Of a stretch of 64,000 nucleotides of DNA, positions 20,931 to 33,900 are shown one piece after another. How positions within the stretch are numbered: the first letter of the stretch is position 1; every line of letters starts with the position of its first letter. Below the pieces are notes generated by a model. The model was not told where the DNA came from, did no database searches, and worked only from the letters and a program-made list of their open reading frames with translations. A program made the translations under genes and the position numbers. The stretch comes from Eledone cirrhosa (taxonomy: Eukaryota > Mollusca > Cephalopoda > Octopoda > Eledonidae), in the NCBI GenBank assembly GCA_964016885.1, contig OZ024742.1, positions 6,782,658 through 6,846,657 of the forward strand, in the 5' to 3' direction.

Positions 20931-22924
20931 GGGGGGGGGGGTGATGGTGGGGTGATTGACGAGGTGATGGTGGGGGTGGCGGGATTCGTGGTAATAATTA
21001 CATTGGTAGTAGAGTTAGTGGTGGTGGTAGTAGTGACAGTGGTGGTGATGGTGGTAGCGTTGGTGGTGGTAGTGGTGGTGGTGGTGGTGGTGGTGATAGT
21101 TGGCATGTTGGTGGCGGTAGTGGTGGTTATGGTGGTGGTAGTAGAGATGGTGGGAGGTGTGATGCTAGTTGTGGTGGGAAGTGTATTGGCAGTGGTGGTG
21201 AGAGGTGTGATGGCTGTGGTGGTGGGAGGTGTGTTGGCAGTGGTGGTGGGCGATGTGGTGGTAGTGGTGGTAGTAGTGGTGTTGGTTGTAATGGTTGTAT
21301 GGAAGATAGTTTTAATGGTGATAACTGTAATGGTAGTGTCTGACAAATGATAATGGTAGTGGTGGTGGTGCTGGTGGTGGTAGTGGTGGTAGTGGTAGTA
21401 GTGGTGGTGGTAGTGGTAGGGGTGGTAGTGGTAGTAGTGGTGGTGGTAGTAGTGCTAGTGGTGGTGCTTGTGGAGGTAGTGGTGGTAGTGGTGGTAGTGG
21501 TGGTGGTGGTAATGGTGGTAGTGGTGGTGGTGGTAGTGGTGGTGGTGGTGGTGGTGGTGGTGGTGGTAGTGGTGGTGCTGGTAGTGGTTGTGGTGGTAGT
21601 GGTGGTGGTGGTGGTAGTGGTGGTAGTGGTAGTGGTGATGGTGCTGGTGGTGGTGGTGGTGGTGGCGGTAGTGGGGGTAGTGGTGGTGGCGGTAGTGGTG
21701 GTAGTGGTGGTAGTGGTGGTGGTGCTGGTGGTGCTGGTGGTGGTAGTAGTAGTGGTAGTGGTAATGGTGGTGGTGCTGGTGGGGCTGGTGGTGGTAGCGG
21801 TGGTAGAGGTGCTGGTGCTGGTGGTGGTAGTGGTGGTAGTGGTGGTAGTGGTGGTAGTGGTGGTGGTGGTGGTGGTAGTGGTGGTAGTGGTAGCGGTGAT
21901 GATGGTGGTGGTGGTGGTGGTGGTAGTGGTGGTAGTAGTGGTGGTGGTAGTGGTGTTAATGGTAGTGGTGCTGGTACTGGTAGTGGTGGTGGTGGTGGTG
22001 GTGCTGGTAGTGGTGGTGGTGCTGGTAATGGTTGTGGTGGTGGTGCTGGTAGTGCTGTTAGCGGTGGTGGCAGTGGTTGTAGTGGTGGTGATAGTGGTGG
22101 TAGTGGTGGTGGTGGTGGTAATGGTAGTGGTGGTGGTGGTAGTGGTGATGGTGTAGTGGTGGTAGTGGTAATGGTGGTGGTGTAGTGGTGGTAGTGGTAG
22201 TGGTGGTGGTGGTAATGGTAGTGGTGGTGTTAATTGAGGTGGTAGTGGTGGTAGTGATCGTGGTGGTATTGCTGTTAGTGGTAGTGGTGTTAGTGGTGGT
22301 GGTGGTAATGGTAGTGATGGTGCTGCTGGTAGTGGTAGTGGTTGTAGTGGTGGGGTGGGGGTGGTATTGGTGGTAGTGGTGGTGGTAGTGGTGTTAGTGT
22401 CAGGGGTAATGGTGGTGGTGGTAGTGGTGGTAGTGACAGGGATAATGGTGTTGGTGGTAGTGTCACTAGTGGTGGTAGTGGTGGTGGTGGTGGTGTTAGT
22501 GGTGGTAGTTGTGGTGGTACCGGTGGTGGTAGTGTCAGGGGTAATGGTGGTGGTGGTTATGTCAGTAGTGGTGGTGGTGGTGGGAGTGGTAGTGTTGGTG
22601 GTAGTGGTGGTGGTGGTGGTGGTTGTCGTGGTGGTGGTTGTAATGGTGGGGGTGGTAGTGGTGGTGGTAGTGGTGGTGGTGGTGGTATTGGTTGTGGTAG
22701 TGGTGGTGCTGGTGGTATTGGTGTTAGTGGTGGTGATGGTTGTAGTGTCAATAGTGGTGGTAGTGGTGGTGGTGGTAGTGGTTGTAATGGTGGGGGTGGT
22801 AGTGGCGGTGGTAGTGGTGGTGCTGGTGGTAGTGGTGGGGGTGGTAGTGGTTGTAGTGGTGGGGGAGGCAGTGGTAGTGGTGGTGGTGGTGGTGGTGGTG
22901 GTTGTGGTGGCGGTGGCGGTGGTA
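20931..22924 (+). repeat. (GGT)n / (AGTGGT)n trinucleotide array
   Basis: About 2 kb of GGT with AGT and occasional GCT, GAT, ATT variants, opening with a G10 run. Its complement gives a 600-codon poly-Thr-like frame, a by-product of the repeat. Dense GG runs may allow two-layer G-quadruplexes (inference). Confidence 0.97.
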
Positions 22925-22994
22925 TGCATTAATGATCACAATGGTATTAGTTTATAGATAATTTGTGGTGATGTTGTGGGGGTGTAATGGGTGA
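22925..22994. other. Junction between trinucleotide array and 25-bp satellite
   Basis: About 70 bp of non-repetitive sequence including ATGCATTAATGATCAC. Nothing coding. Confidence 0.6.
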
Positions 22995-25900
22995 ATATCT
23001 GTGTATGTGTATAATGTATATCTGTGTATATGTGTATAATATATATATGTGTATGTGTGTATAATGTATATCTGTGTATATGTGTATAATATATATCTGT
23101 GTATGTGTGTATAATGTATATCTGTGTATGTGTGTATAATGTATATCTGTGTATATGTGTATAATATATATCTGTGTATGTGTGTATAATATATATCTGT
23201 GTATATGTGTATAATGTATATCTGTGTATGTGTGTATAATGTATATCTGTGTATGTGTGTATAATGTATATCTGTGTATGTGTGTATAATGTATATCTGT
23301 GTATATGTGTATAATATATATCTGTGTATGTGTGTATAATGTATATCTGTGTATATGTGTATAATATATATCTGTGTATGTGTGTATAATGTATATCTGT
23401 GTATGTGTATAATGTATATCTGTGTATGTGTGTATAATGTATATCTGTGTATGTGTGCATAATGTATATCTGTGTATGTGTGTATAATGTATATCTGTGT
23501 ATATGTGTATAATATATATCTGTGTATATGTGTATAATGTATATCTGTGTATGTGTATAATGTATATCTGTGTATGTGTATAATGTATATCTGTGTATGT
23601 GTGTATAATGTATATCTGTGTATAAGTGTATAATATATATCTGTGTATGTGTGTATAATGTATATCTGTGTATGTGTATAATGTATATCTGTGTATGTGT
23701 GTATAATGTATATCTGTGTATGTGTGTATAATGTATATCTGTGTATATGTGTATAATATATATCTGTGTATGTGTGTATAATGTATATCTGTGTATATGT
23801 GTATAATGTATATCTGTGTATGTGTGTATAATGTATATCTGTGTATATGTGTATAATGTATATCTGTGTATGTGTGTATAATGTATATCTGTGTATATGT
23901 GTATAATGTATATCTGTGTATGTGTGTATAATGTATATCTGTGTATGTGTGTATAATGTATATCTGTGTATGTGTGTATAATGTATATCTGTGTATATGT
24001 GTATAATATATATCTGTGTATGTGTGTATAATGTATATCTGTGTATGTGTATAATGTATATCTGTGTATGTGTGTATAATGTATATCTGTGTATGTGTGT
24101 ATAATGTATATCTGTGTATATGTGTATAATATATATCTGTGTATGTGTGTATAATGTATATCTGTGTATGTGTATAATGTATATCTGTGTATGTGTGTAT
24201 AATGTATATCTGTGTATGTGTGTATAATGTATATCTGTGTATATGTGTATAATATATATCTGTGTATGTGTGTATAATGTATATCTGTGTATATATGTAT
24301 AATGTATATCTGTGTATGTGTGTATAATGTATATCTGTGTATATGTGTATAATGTATATCTGTGTATGTGTGTATAATGTATATCTCTGTATATGTGTAT
24401 AATGTATATCTGTGTATGTGTGTATGATGTATATCTGTGTATGTGTGTATAATGTATATCTGTGTATATGTGTATAATATATATCTGTGTATGTGTGTAT
24501 AATGTATATCTGTGTATGTGTATAATGTATATCTGTGTATGTGTGTATAATGTATATCTGTGTATGTGTATAATGTATATCTGTGTATGTGTGTATAATG
24601 TATATCTGTGTATGTGTGTATAATGTATATCTGTGTATATGTGTATAATATATATCTGTGTATGTGTGTATAATGTATATCTGTGTATATGTGTATAATG
24701 TATATCTGTGTATGTGTGTATAATGTATATCTGTGTATATGTGTATAATGTATATCTGTGTATGTGTGTATAATGTATATCTGTGTATATGTGTATAATG
24801 TATATCTGTGTATGTGTGTATGATGTATATCTGTGTATGTGTGTATAATGTATATCTGTGTATATGTGTATAATATATATCTGTGTATGTGTGTATAATG
24901 TATATCTGTGTATATGTGTATAATGTATATCTGTGTATGTGTGTATAATGTATATCTGTGTATGTGTGTATAATATATATCTGTGTATGTGTGTATGATA
25001 TATATCTGTGTATGTGTGTACAACGTATATCTGTGTATGTGTGTATAATATATATCTGTGTATGTGTGTATAATGTATATCTGTGTATGTGTGTATAATG
25101 TATATCTGTGTATGTGTGTATAATATATATCTGTGTATGTGTGTATAACGTATATCTGTGAATATGTGTATAATATATATCTGTGTATGTGTGTATAATG
25201 TATATCTGTGTATGTGTATAATGTATATCTGTGTATGTGTGTATAAGGTATATCTGTGTATGTGTGTATAATATATATATCTGTGTATGTGTGTATAATG
25301 TATATCTGTGTATGTGTATATAATGTATAACTGTGTATGTGTATAATGTATATCTGTGTATATGTGTATAATGTATAACTGTGTATGTGTGTATAATGTA
25401 TATCTGTGTATATGTTTATAATGTATATCTGTGTATGTGTGTATAATATATATCTGTGTATGTGTGTATAATGTATATCTGTGTATGTGTGTATAATGTA
25501 TATCTGTGTATGTGTGTACAATGTATATCTGCGTATGTGTGTATAATGTATATCTGTGTATGTGTGTATAATATATATCTGTGTATGTGTGTATAATGTA
25601 TATCTGTGTATGTGTATATAATGTATAACTGTGTATGTGTATAATGTATATCTGTGTATATGTGTATAATGTATATCTGTGTATGTGTGTATAATGTATA
25701 TCTGTGTATGTGTGTATAACGTATAACTGTGTATGTGTGTATAATGTATAACTGTGTATGTGTATAATGTATATCTGTGTATATTTGTATAATGTATATC
25801 TGTGTATGTGTGTATAATGTATATCTGTGTATGTGTGTATAATGTATATCTGTGTATATTTGTATAATGTATATCTGTGTATGTGTGTATAATATATATC

Positions 25901-28900
25901 TGTGTATGTGTGTATAATATATATCTGTGTATGTGTGTATAATGTATATCTGTGTATGTGTGTATAATGTATATCTGTGTATGTGTGTATAATGTATATC
26001 TGTATGTGTGTATAATGAATATCTGTGTATGTGTGTATAACGTATATCTGTGTATGTGTATAATGTATATCTGTGTATGTATATAATATATATCTGTGTA
26101 TGTGTGTATAATGTATATCTGTGTATATGTGTATAATGTATATCTGTGTATGTGTGTATAATGTATATTTGTGTATGTGTTTATGTGTGTATAATGTATA
26201 TCTGTGTATGTGTGTATAATGTATATCTGTATGTGTATATAATATATATCTGTGTATGTGTATAATGTATATCTGTGTATGTGTGTATAATATATATCTG
26301 TGTATGTGTGTATAATATATATCTGTGTATGTGTGTATAATGTATATCTGTGTATGTGTGTATAATGTATATTTGTGTAAGTGTGTATGTGTGTATAATG
26401 TATATCTGTGTATGTGTGTATAATGTATATCTGTGTATGTCTGTATAATATATATCTGCGTATGTGTATAATGTATATCTGTGTATGTTTGTATAATATA
26501 TATCTGTGTATGTGTGTATAATATATATCTGTGTAAGTGTGTATAATGTATATCTGTGTATATGTGTATAATGTATATCTGTGTATGTGTGTATAATGTA
26601 TATCTGTGTATGTGTATAATGTATATCTGTGTATGTGTGTATAATGTATATCTGTGTATGTGTGTATAACGTATATCTGTGTATGTGTGTATAATGTATA
26701 TCTGTGTATGTGTGTATAATGTATATCTGTGTATGTGTGTATAATGTATATCTGTGTATGTGTGTTTAATGTATATCTGTGTATGTGTGTATAATGTATA
26801 TCTGTGTATATGTGTATAATGAATATCTGTGTATGTGTGTATAATGTATATCTGTGTATGTGTGTATAATGAATATCTGTGTATGTGTGTATAATGTATA
26901 TCTGTGTATGTGTGTATAATGTATATCTGTGTATGTGTGTATAATATATATCTGTGTATGTGTGTATAACGTATATCTGTGAATATGTGTATAATATATA
27001 TCTGTGTATGTGTGTATAATGTATATCTGTGTATGTGTATAATGTATATCTGTGTATGTGTGTATAAGGTATATCTGTGTATGTGTGTATAATATATATA
27101 TCTGTGTATGTGTGTATAATGTATATCTGTGTATGTGTATATAATGTATAACTGTGTATGTGTATAATGTATATCTGTGTATATGTGTATAATGCATAAC
27201 TGTGTATGTGTGTATAATGTATATTGTGTTTATGTTTATAATGTATATCTGTGTATGTGTGTATAATATATATCTGTGTATGTGTGTATAATGTATATCT
27301 GTGTATGTGTGTATAATGTATATCTGTGTATGTGTGTACAATGTATATCTGCGTATGTGTGTATAATGTATATCTGTGTATGTGTGTATAATATATATCT
27401 GTGTATGTGTGTATAATGTATATCTGTGTATGTGTATATAATGTATAACTGTGTATGTGTATAATGTATATCTGTGTATATGTGTATAATGTATATCTGT
27501 GTATGTGTGTATAATGTATATCTGTGTATGTGTGTATAACGTATAACTGTGTATGTGTGTATAATGTATAACTGTGTATGTGTATAATGTATATCTGTGT
27601 ATATTTGTATAATGTATATCTGTGTATGTGTGTATAATGTATATCTGTGTATGTGTGTATAATGTATATCTGTGTATATTTGTATAATGTATATCTGTGT
27701 ATGTGTGTATAATCTATATCTGTGTATGTGTGTATAATGTATAACTGTGTATGTGTGTATAATGTATATCTGTGTGTGTGTATAATGTATATCTGTGTAT
27801 GTGTGTATAATGTATATCTGTGTATGTCTGTATAATGTATATTTGTGTATGTGTGTATAATGTATATCTGTGTATGTGTGTATAATGTATATTTGTGTAT
27901 GTGTGTATAATGTATATCTGTGTATGTATATAATGTATATCTGTGTATGTGTGTATAATGTATATCTGTGTATGTGTGTATAATATATATCTGTGTATGT
28001 GTGTATAATATATATCTGTGTATGTGTGTATAATGTATATCTGTGTATGTGTGTATAATGTATATCTGTGTATGTGTGTATAATGTATATCTGTATGTGT
28101 GTATAATGAATATCTGTGTATGTGTGTATAACGTATATCTGTGTATGTGTATAACGTATATCTGTGTATGTATATAATATATATCTGTGTATGTGTGTAT
28201 AATGTATATCTGTGTATATGTGTATAATGTATATCTGTGTATGTGTGTATAATGTATATTTGTGTATGTGTTTATGTGTGTATAATGTATATCTGTGTAT
28301 GTGTGTATAATGTATATCTGTATGTGTATATAATATATATCTGTGTATGTGTATAATGTATATCTGTGTATGTGTGTATAATATATATCTGTGTATGTGT
28401 GTATAATATATATCTGTGTATGTGTGTATAATGTATATCTGTGTATGTGTGTATAATGTATATTTGTGTAAGTGTGTATGTGTGTATAATGTATATCTGT
28501 GTATGTGTGTATAATGTATATCTGTGTATGTGTGTATAATATATATCTGCGTATGTGTATAATGTATATCTGTGTATGTTTGTATAATATATATCTGTGT
28601 ATGTGTGTATAATATATATCTGTGTAAGTGTGTATAATGTATATCTGTGTATATGTGTATAATGTATATCTGTGTATGTGTGTATAATGTATATCTGTGT
28701 ATGTGTATAATGTATATCTGTGTATGTGTGTATAATGTATATCTGTGTATGTGTGTATAACGTATATCTGTGTATGTGTGTATAATGTATATCTGTGTAT
28801 GTGTGTATAATGTATATCTGTGTATGTGTGTATAATGTATATCTGTGTATGTGTGTTTAATGTATATCTGTGTATGTGTGTATAATGTATATCTGTGTAT

Positions 28901-30790
28901 ATGTGTATAATGAATATCTGTGTATGTGTGTATAATGTATATCTGTGTATGTGTGTATAATGAATATCTGTGTATGTGTGTATAATGTATATCTGTGTAT
29001 GTGTGTATAATGTATATCTGTGTATGTGTGCATAATATATATCTGTGTATGTGTGTATTATGTATATCTGTGTATGTGTGAATAATGTATAACTGTGTAT
29101 GTGTGTATAATGTATACCTGTGTATGTGTGCATAATGTATATCTCTGTATGTGTGTATAATGTATATCTGTGTATGTGTGTATAATGTATATCTGTATGT
29201 GTGTATAATGTATATCTGTGTATGTGTGTATAATGTATATCTGTGTATGTGTATAATGTATATCTGTGTATATGTGTATTATGTATAACTGTGTATGTGT
29301 GTATAATGTATATCTGTGTATATGTGTATGATGTATATCTGTGTATGTGTGTATAACGTATAGCTGTGTATGTGTGTTTAATGTATATATGTGTATGTTT
29401 GTATAATGTATATCTGTGTATGTGTATAATGTATATCTGTGTATGTGTGTATAATGTATATCTGTGTATGTGTGTATAATGTATAACTGTGTATGTGTGT
29501 TTAATGTATATCCGTGTATGTGTGTATAATGTATATCTGTGTATGTTTGTTTAATGTATATATGTGTATGTGTGTATAATGTATATCTGTGTATGTGTAT
29601 AATGTATATCTGTGTATGTGTGTATAATGTATATGTGTGTCTATGTTTATAATGTATATCTGTGTATGTGTGTATAATATATATCTGTGTATGTGTGTAT
29701 AATGTATATCTGTGTATGTGTGTATAATGTATATCTGTGTATGTGTGTACAATGTATATCTGCGTATATGTGTATAATGTATATCTGTGTATGTGTGTAT
29801 AATGTATATCTGTGTATGTGTGTATAATATATATCTGTGTATGTGTGTATAATGTATATCTGTGTATGTGTATATAATGTATAACTGTGTATGTGTATAA
29901 TGTATATCTGTGTATATGTGTATAATGTATATCTGTGTATGTGTGTATAATGTATATCTGTGTATGTGTGTATAACGTATAACTGTGTGTGTGTGTATAA
30001 TGTATAACTGTGTATGTGTATAATGTATATCTGTATATATTTGTATAATGTATATCTGTGTATGTGTATAATGTATATCTGTGTATGTGTGTATAATGTA
30101 TATCTGTGTATATTTGTATAATGTATATCTGTGTATGTGTGTATAATCTATATCTGTGTATGTGTGTATAATGTATAACTGTGTATGTGTGTATAATGTA
30201 TATCTGTGTATGTGTATAATGTATATCTGTGTATGTGTGTATAATGTATATCTGTGTATGTGTGTATAATGTATATCTGTGTATATTTGTATAATGTATA
30301 TCTGTGTATGTGTGTATAATCTATATCTGTGTATGTGTGTATAATGTATAACTGTGTATGTGTGTATAATGTATATCTGTGTATGTGTATAATGTATATC
30401 TGTGTATGTGTGTATAATGTATATCTGTGTATGTGTGTATAATGTATATTTGTGCATGTGTGTATAATGTATGTCTGTGTATGTGTGTATAATGTATATT
30501 TGTGTATATGTGTATAATGTATATCTGTGTATGTATATAATGTATATCTGTGTATGTGTGTATAATGTATATCTGTGTATGTGTGTATAATGTATATCTG
30601 TGTATATGTGTATAATGTATATCTGTGTATGTGTGTATAATGTATATCTGTGTATGTGTGTATAATGTATATCTGTGTATGTGTGTATAACGTATATTTG
30701 TGTATGTGTGTATAATGTATATCTGTGTATGTATATAATGTATATCTGTGTATGTGTGTATAACGTATATCTGTGTATGTATATAACGCA
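22995..30790 (+). repeat. 25-bp satellite array (about 7.8 kb)
   Basis: Roughly 310 head-to-tail units of 25 bp. Each is built from TGTGTATGTGTGTATAATG followed by TATATC, with common variants TGTATATGTGTATAAT and shortened units of about 23 bp (TGTGTATGTGTATAATG). Longer-range order exists: marker variants near 25140-26900 recur at 26962-29000, offset by 1,821 bp and then 2,091 bp. Some recur again after 29640. The complement is stop-free over 6.2 kb; this is a property of the monomer and not a gene. Confidence 0.97.
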
Positions 30791-30798
30791 TTATGCAT

Positions 30799-30935
30799 AG
30801 AGTTACGTCTCTTTACGATCTCAGTTCAAATTCCGCCGAGGTTATCTTTGCCTTTCATCCTTATGGGGTCGATAAAATAAAGTACCAGTAATGCACTGTT
30901 TCATTGCTGGCCTTGTGTCAAAAATAGAAACAATT
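30799..30935 (+). mobile_element. 5'-truncated SINE between two satellites
   Basis: AGTTACGTCTCTTTACGATC, CAGTTCAAATTCCGCCGAGG, CCTTTCATCCTTATGGGG, TCGATAAAATAAAGTACC and GGCCTTGTGTCAAAAATAG match the second part of the SINE at 18857-19041 with scattered changes. The tRNA-like 5' third is missing. It is the only non-satellite sequence between the 25-bp and 28-bp arrays. Confidence 0.9.
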
Positions 30936-33900
30936 ATGTATATAGAAGAAGTCGTATAGGTTGTTTTTGTGAGTGTGTGTGGTTGCATGATATAGCGTTT
31001 GTGAGTATTGAGTGTATGTGATAGCGTGTGTGAGTGTATGAGTGTATGTGATAGCATGTGTGTGTGTGTGAGTGTCTGTGATAACGTACGAGTGTGTGAG
31101 TGTATGTGATAGCGCGTGTGAGTGTGTGAGTGTATATGATAGCGTGTGAGTGTGTGAGTGTATGTGATAGTGTGTGATAGCATGTGAGTGAGTGAGTGTA
31201 TGTGATAGCGTGTGAGTGTGTGAGTGTATGTGATAGCATGTGAGCGTGTGAGTGTATGTGATAGCGTGTGAATGTGTGAGTGTATGTAATAGTATGTGAC
31301 TGTGTTAGTGTATGTGATAGCATGTGAGTGTGTGAGTGTATGTGATAGCGTGTGAGTGTGTGAGTGTATGTGATAGCGTGTGAGTGTGTGAGTGTATGTG
31401 ATAGCGTGTGACTGTGTGAGTGTGTGAGTGTATGTGATAGCATGTGAGTGTGTGAGTCTATGTGATAGCATGTGAGTGTGTGAGTGTATGTGATAGCATG
31501 TGAGTGTGCGAGTCTATATGATAGCATGTGAGTTTGTGAGTGTATGTTATGGCGTGTGAGTGTATGAGTGTATGTGATAGCGTGTGAGTGTGTGAGTGTA
31601 TGTGATAGCGTGTGTGTGTGTGATAGCATGTGATAGCATGTGAGTGTGTGAGTGTATGTGATAGAGTGTGAGTGTGTGAGTGTATGTGATAGCGTGTGAT
31701 AGCATATGAGTGTGTGAGTGTATGTGATAGCATGTGAGTGTGTGAGTGTATGTGATAGCGTGTGAGTGTGTAAGTGTATGTGATAGCGTGTGAGTGTGTG
31801 AGTGTATGTGATAGCGTGTGAGTGTGTGAGTGTATGTGATAGCGTTTGTGTGTGTGTGAGTGTATGTTATAGCGTGTGAGTGTGTGAGTGTATGTGATAG
31901 CCTGTGTGTGTGTGAGTGTATGTGATAGCGTGTGATAGCATGTGTGTGTGTAAGTGTATGTGATAGCGTGTGAGTGTGTGAGTGTATGTGATAGCGTGTG
32001 AGTGTGTGTATGGGTGTATGGGATGGCGTGTGATAGCATGTGAGTGTGTGAGTGTATGTGATAGCGAGTGAGTGTGTGAGTGTATGTGATAGCGTGTGAG
32101 TGTGTGAGTGTATGTGATAGCATGTAATTGTGTGAGTGTATGTGATACCGCGTGAGTGTGTGAGTGTATGTGATAGCGTGTGAGTGTGTGAGTGTATGTG
32201 ATAGCGTGTGAGTGTGTGAGTGTATGTGATAGCATGTGAGTGTGTGAGTGTATGTGATAGCATGTGAGTGAGTGAGTGTATGTGATAGCGTGTGAGTGTG
32301 TGAGTGTATGTGATAGGGTGTGAGTGTGTGAGCGTATGTGATAGTGTGTGATAGCATGTGAGTGTGTGTGTGTATGTGATAGCGTGTGAGTGTCGGAGTG
32401 TATGTGATAGCGTGTGATAGCATGTGAGTGTGTGAGTGTATGTGATAGCATGTGAGTGTGTGAGTGTATGTGATAGCGTGTGATAGCATATGAGTGTGTG
32501 AGTGTATGTGATAGCATGTGAGTGTGTGAGTGTATGTGATAGCATGTACGTGTGTGAGTGTATGTGATAGCGTGTGATAGCATGTGAGTGTGTGAGTGTA
32601 TGTGATAGCGTGTGATAGCATGGGAGTGTGTGAGACTATGTGATAGCGTGTGAGTGTGAGAGTGTATGTGATAGCGGGTGTGTGTGTGTGAGTGTATGTG
32701 CTAGCGTGTGAGTGTGTGAGTGTATGTGATAGCGTGTGAGTGTGTGAGTGTATGTGATAGGATGTGTGTGTGTGAGTGTATGTGATAGCATGTGAGTGTG
32801 TGAGTGTATGTGATAGCGTGTGAGTATGTGAGTGTATGTGATAGCGTGTGAGTGTGTGAGTGTATGTGATAGCGTCTGAGTTTGTGAGTGTATGTGATAG
32901 CGTGTGAGTGTGTGAGTGTATGTGATAGCGTGTGATAGCCTGTGAGTGGGTGAGTGTATGTGATAGCGTTGGAGTGTGTGAGTGTATGTGATACCATGTG
33001 AGTGTTTGAGTGTATGTGATAGCGTGTGAGTGTGTGTGTGTATGTGATAGCATGTTAGTGTGTGAGTGTATGTGATAGCATGTTAGTGTGTGAGTGTGTG
33101 TGATAGCTTGTGATAGCATATGAGTGTGTTAGTGTATGTGATAGCGTGTGAGTGTGTGAGTGTATGTGATAGCGTGTGATAGTGTGTGATAGCATGTGAG
33201 TGTGTGAGTGTATGTGATAGCGTGTGAGTGTGTGAGTGTATGTGATAGCACGTGAGTGTGTGAGTGTATGTGATAGCATGTGAGTGTGTGAGTTTATGTG
33301 ATTGCGTGTGATAGCTTGTGAGTGTGTGAGTGTATGTGATAGCGTGTGAGTGTGTGAGTGTATGTGATAGCGTGAGATAGCCTGTGAGTGTGTGAGTGTA
33401 TGTGATAGCGTGTGAGTGTGTGAGTGCATGTGATAGCGTGTGAGTGTGTGAGTGTATGTGATAGTATGTGAGTGTGTGAGTGTATGTGATAGCATTTGAG
33501 TGTGTGAGTGTATGTGATAGCGTGTGAGTGTGTGAGTGTATGTGATAGCATGCGTGTGTGTGAGTGTATGTGATAGCAGGTGAGTGTGTGAGTGTATGTG
33601 ATAGCATGTGAGAGTGTGAGTGTATGTGATAGCATGTGAGTGTGTGAGTGTATGTGATAGCGTGTGATAGCATGTGTGTGTGTGAGTGTATGTGATAGCA
33701 TGTGAGTGTGTGAGTGTATGTGATAGCGGGTGAGTGTGTGAGTGTATGTGATAGCGTATGTGTGTGTGTGAGTGCATGTGATAGCATGTGAGTGTGTGAG
33801 TGTATGTGATAGCATGTGAGTGTGTTAGTGTATGTGATGGCGTGTGAGTGTGTGAGTGTATGTGATAGTGTGTGAGTGTGTGAGTGTATGTTATAGTGTG

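Noticed and set aside
21127..22929. 600-codon Thr-rich frame on the minus strand
   Set aside because: Complement of the GGT array; no start context, domain or non-repeat sequence.
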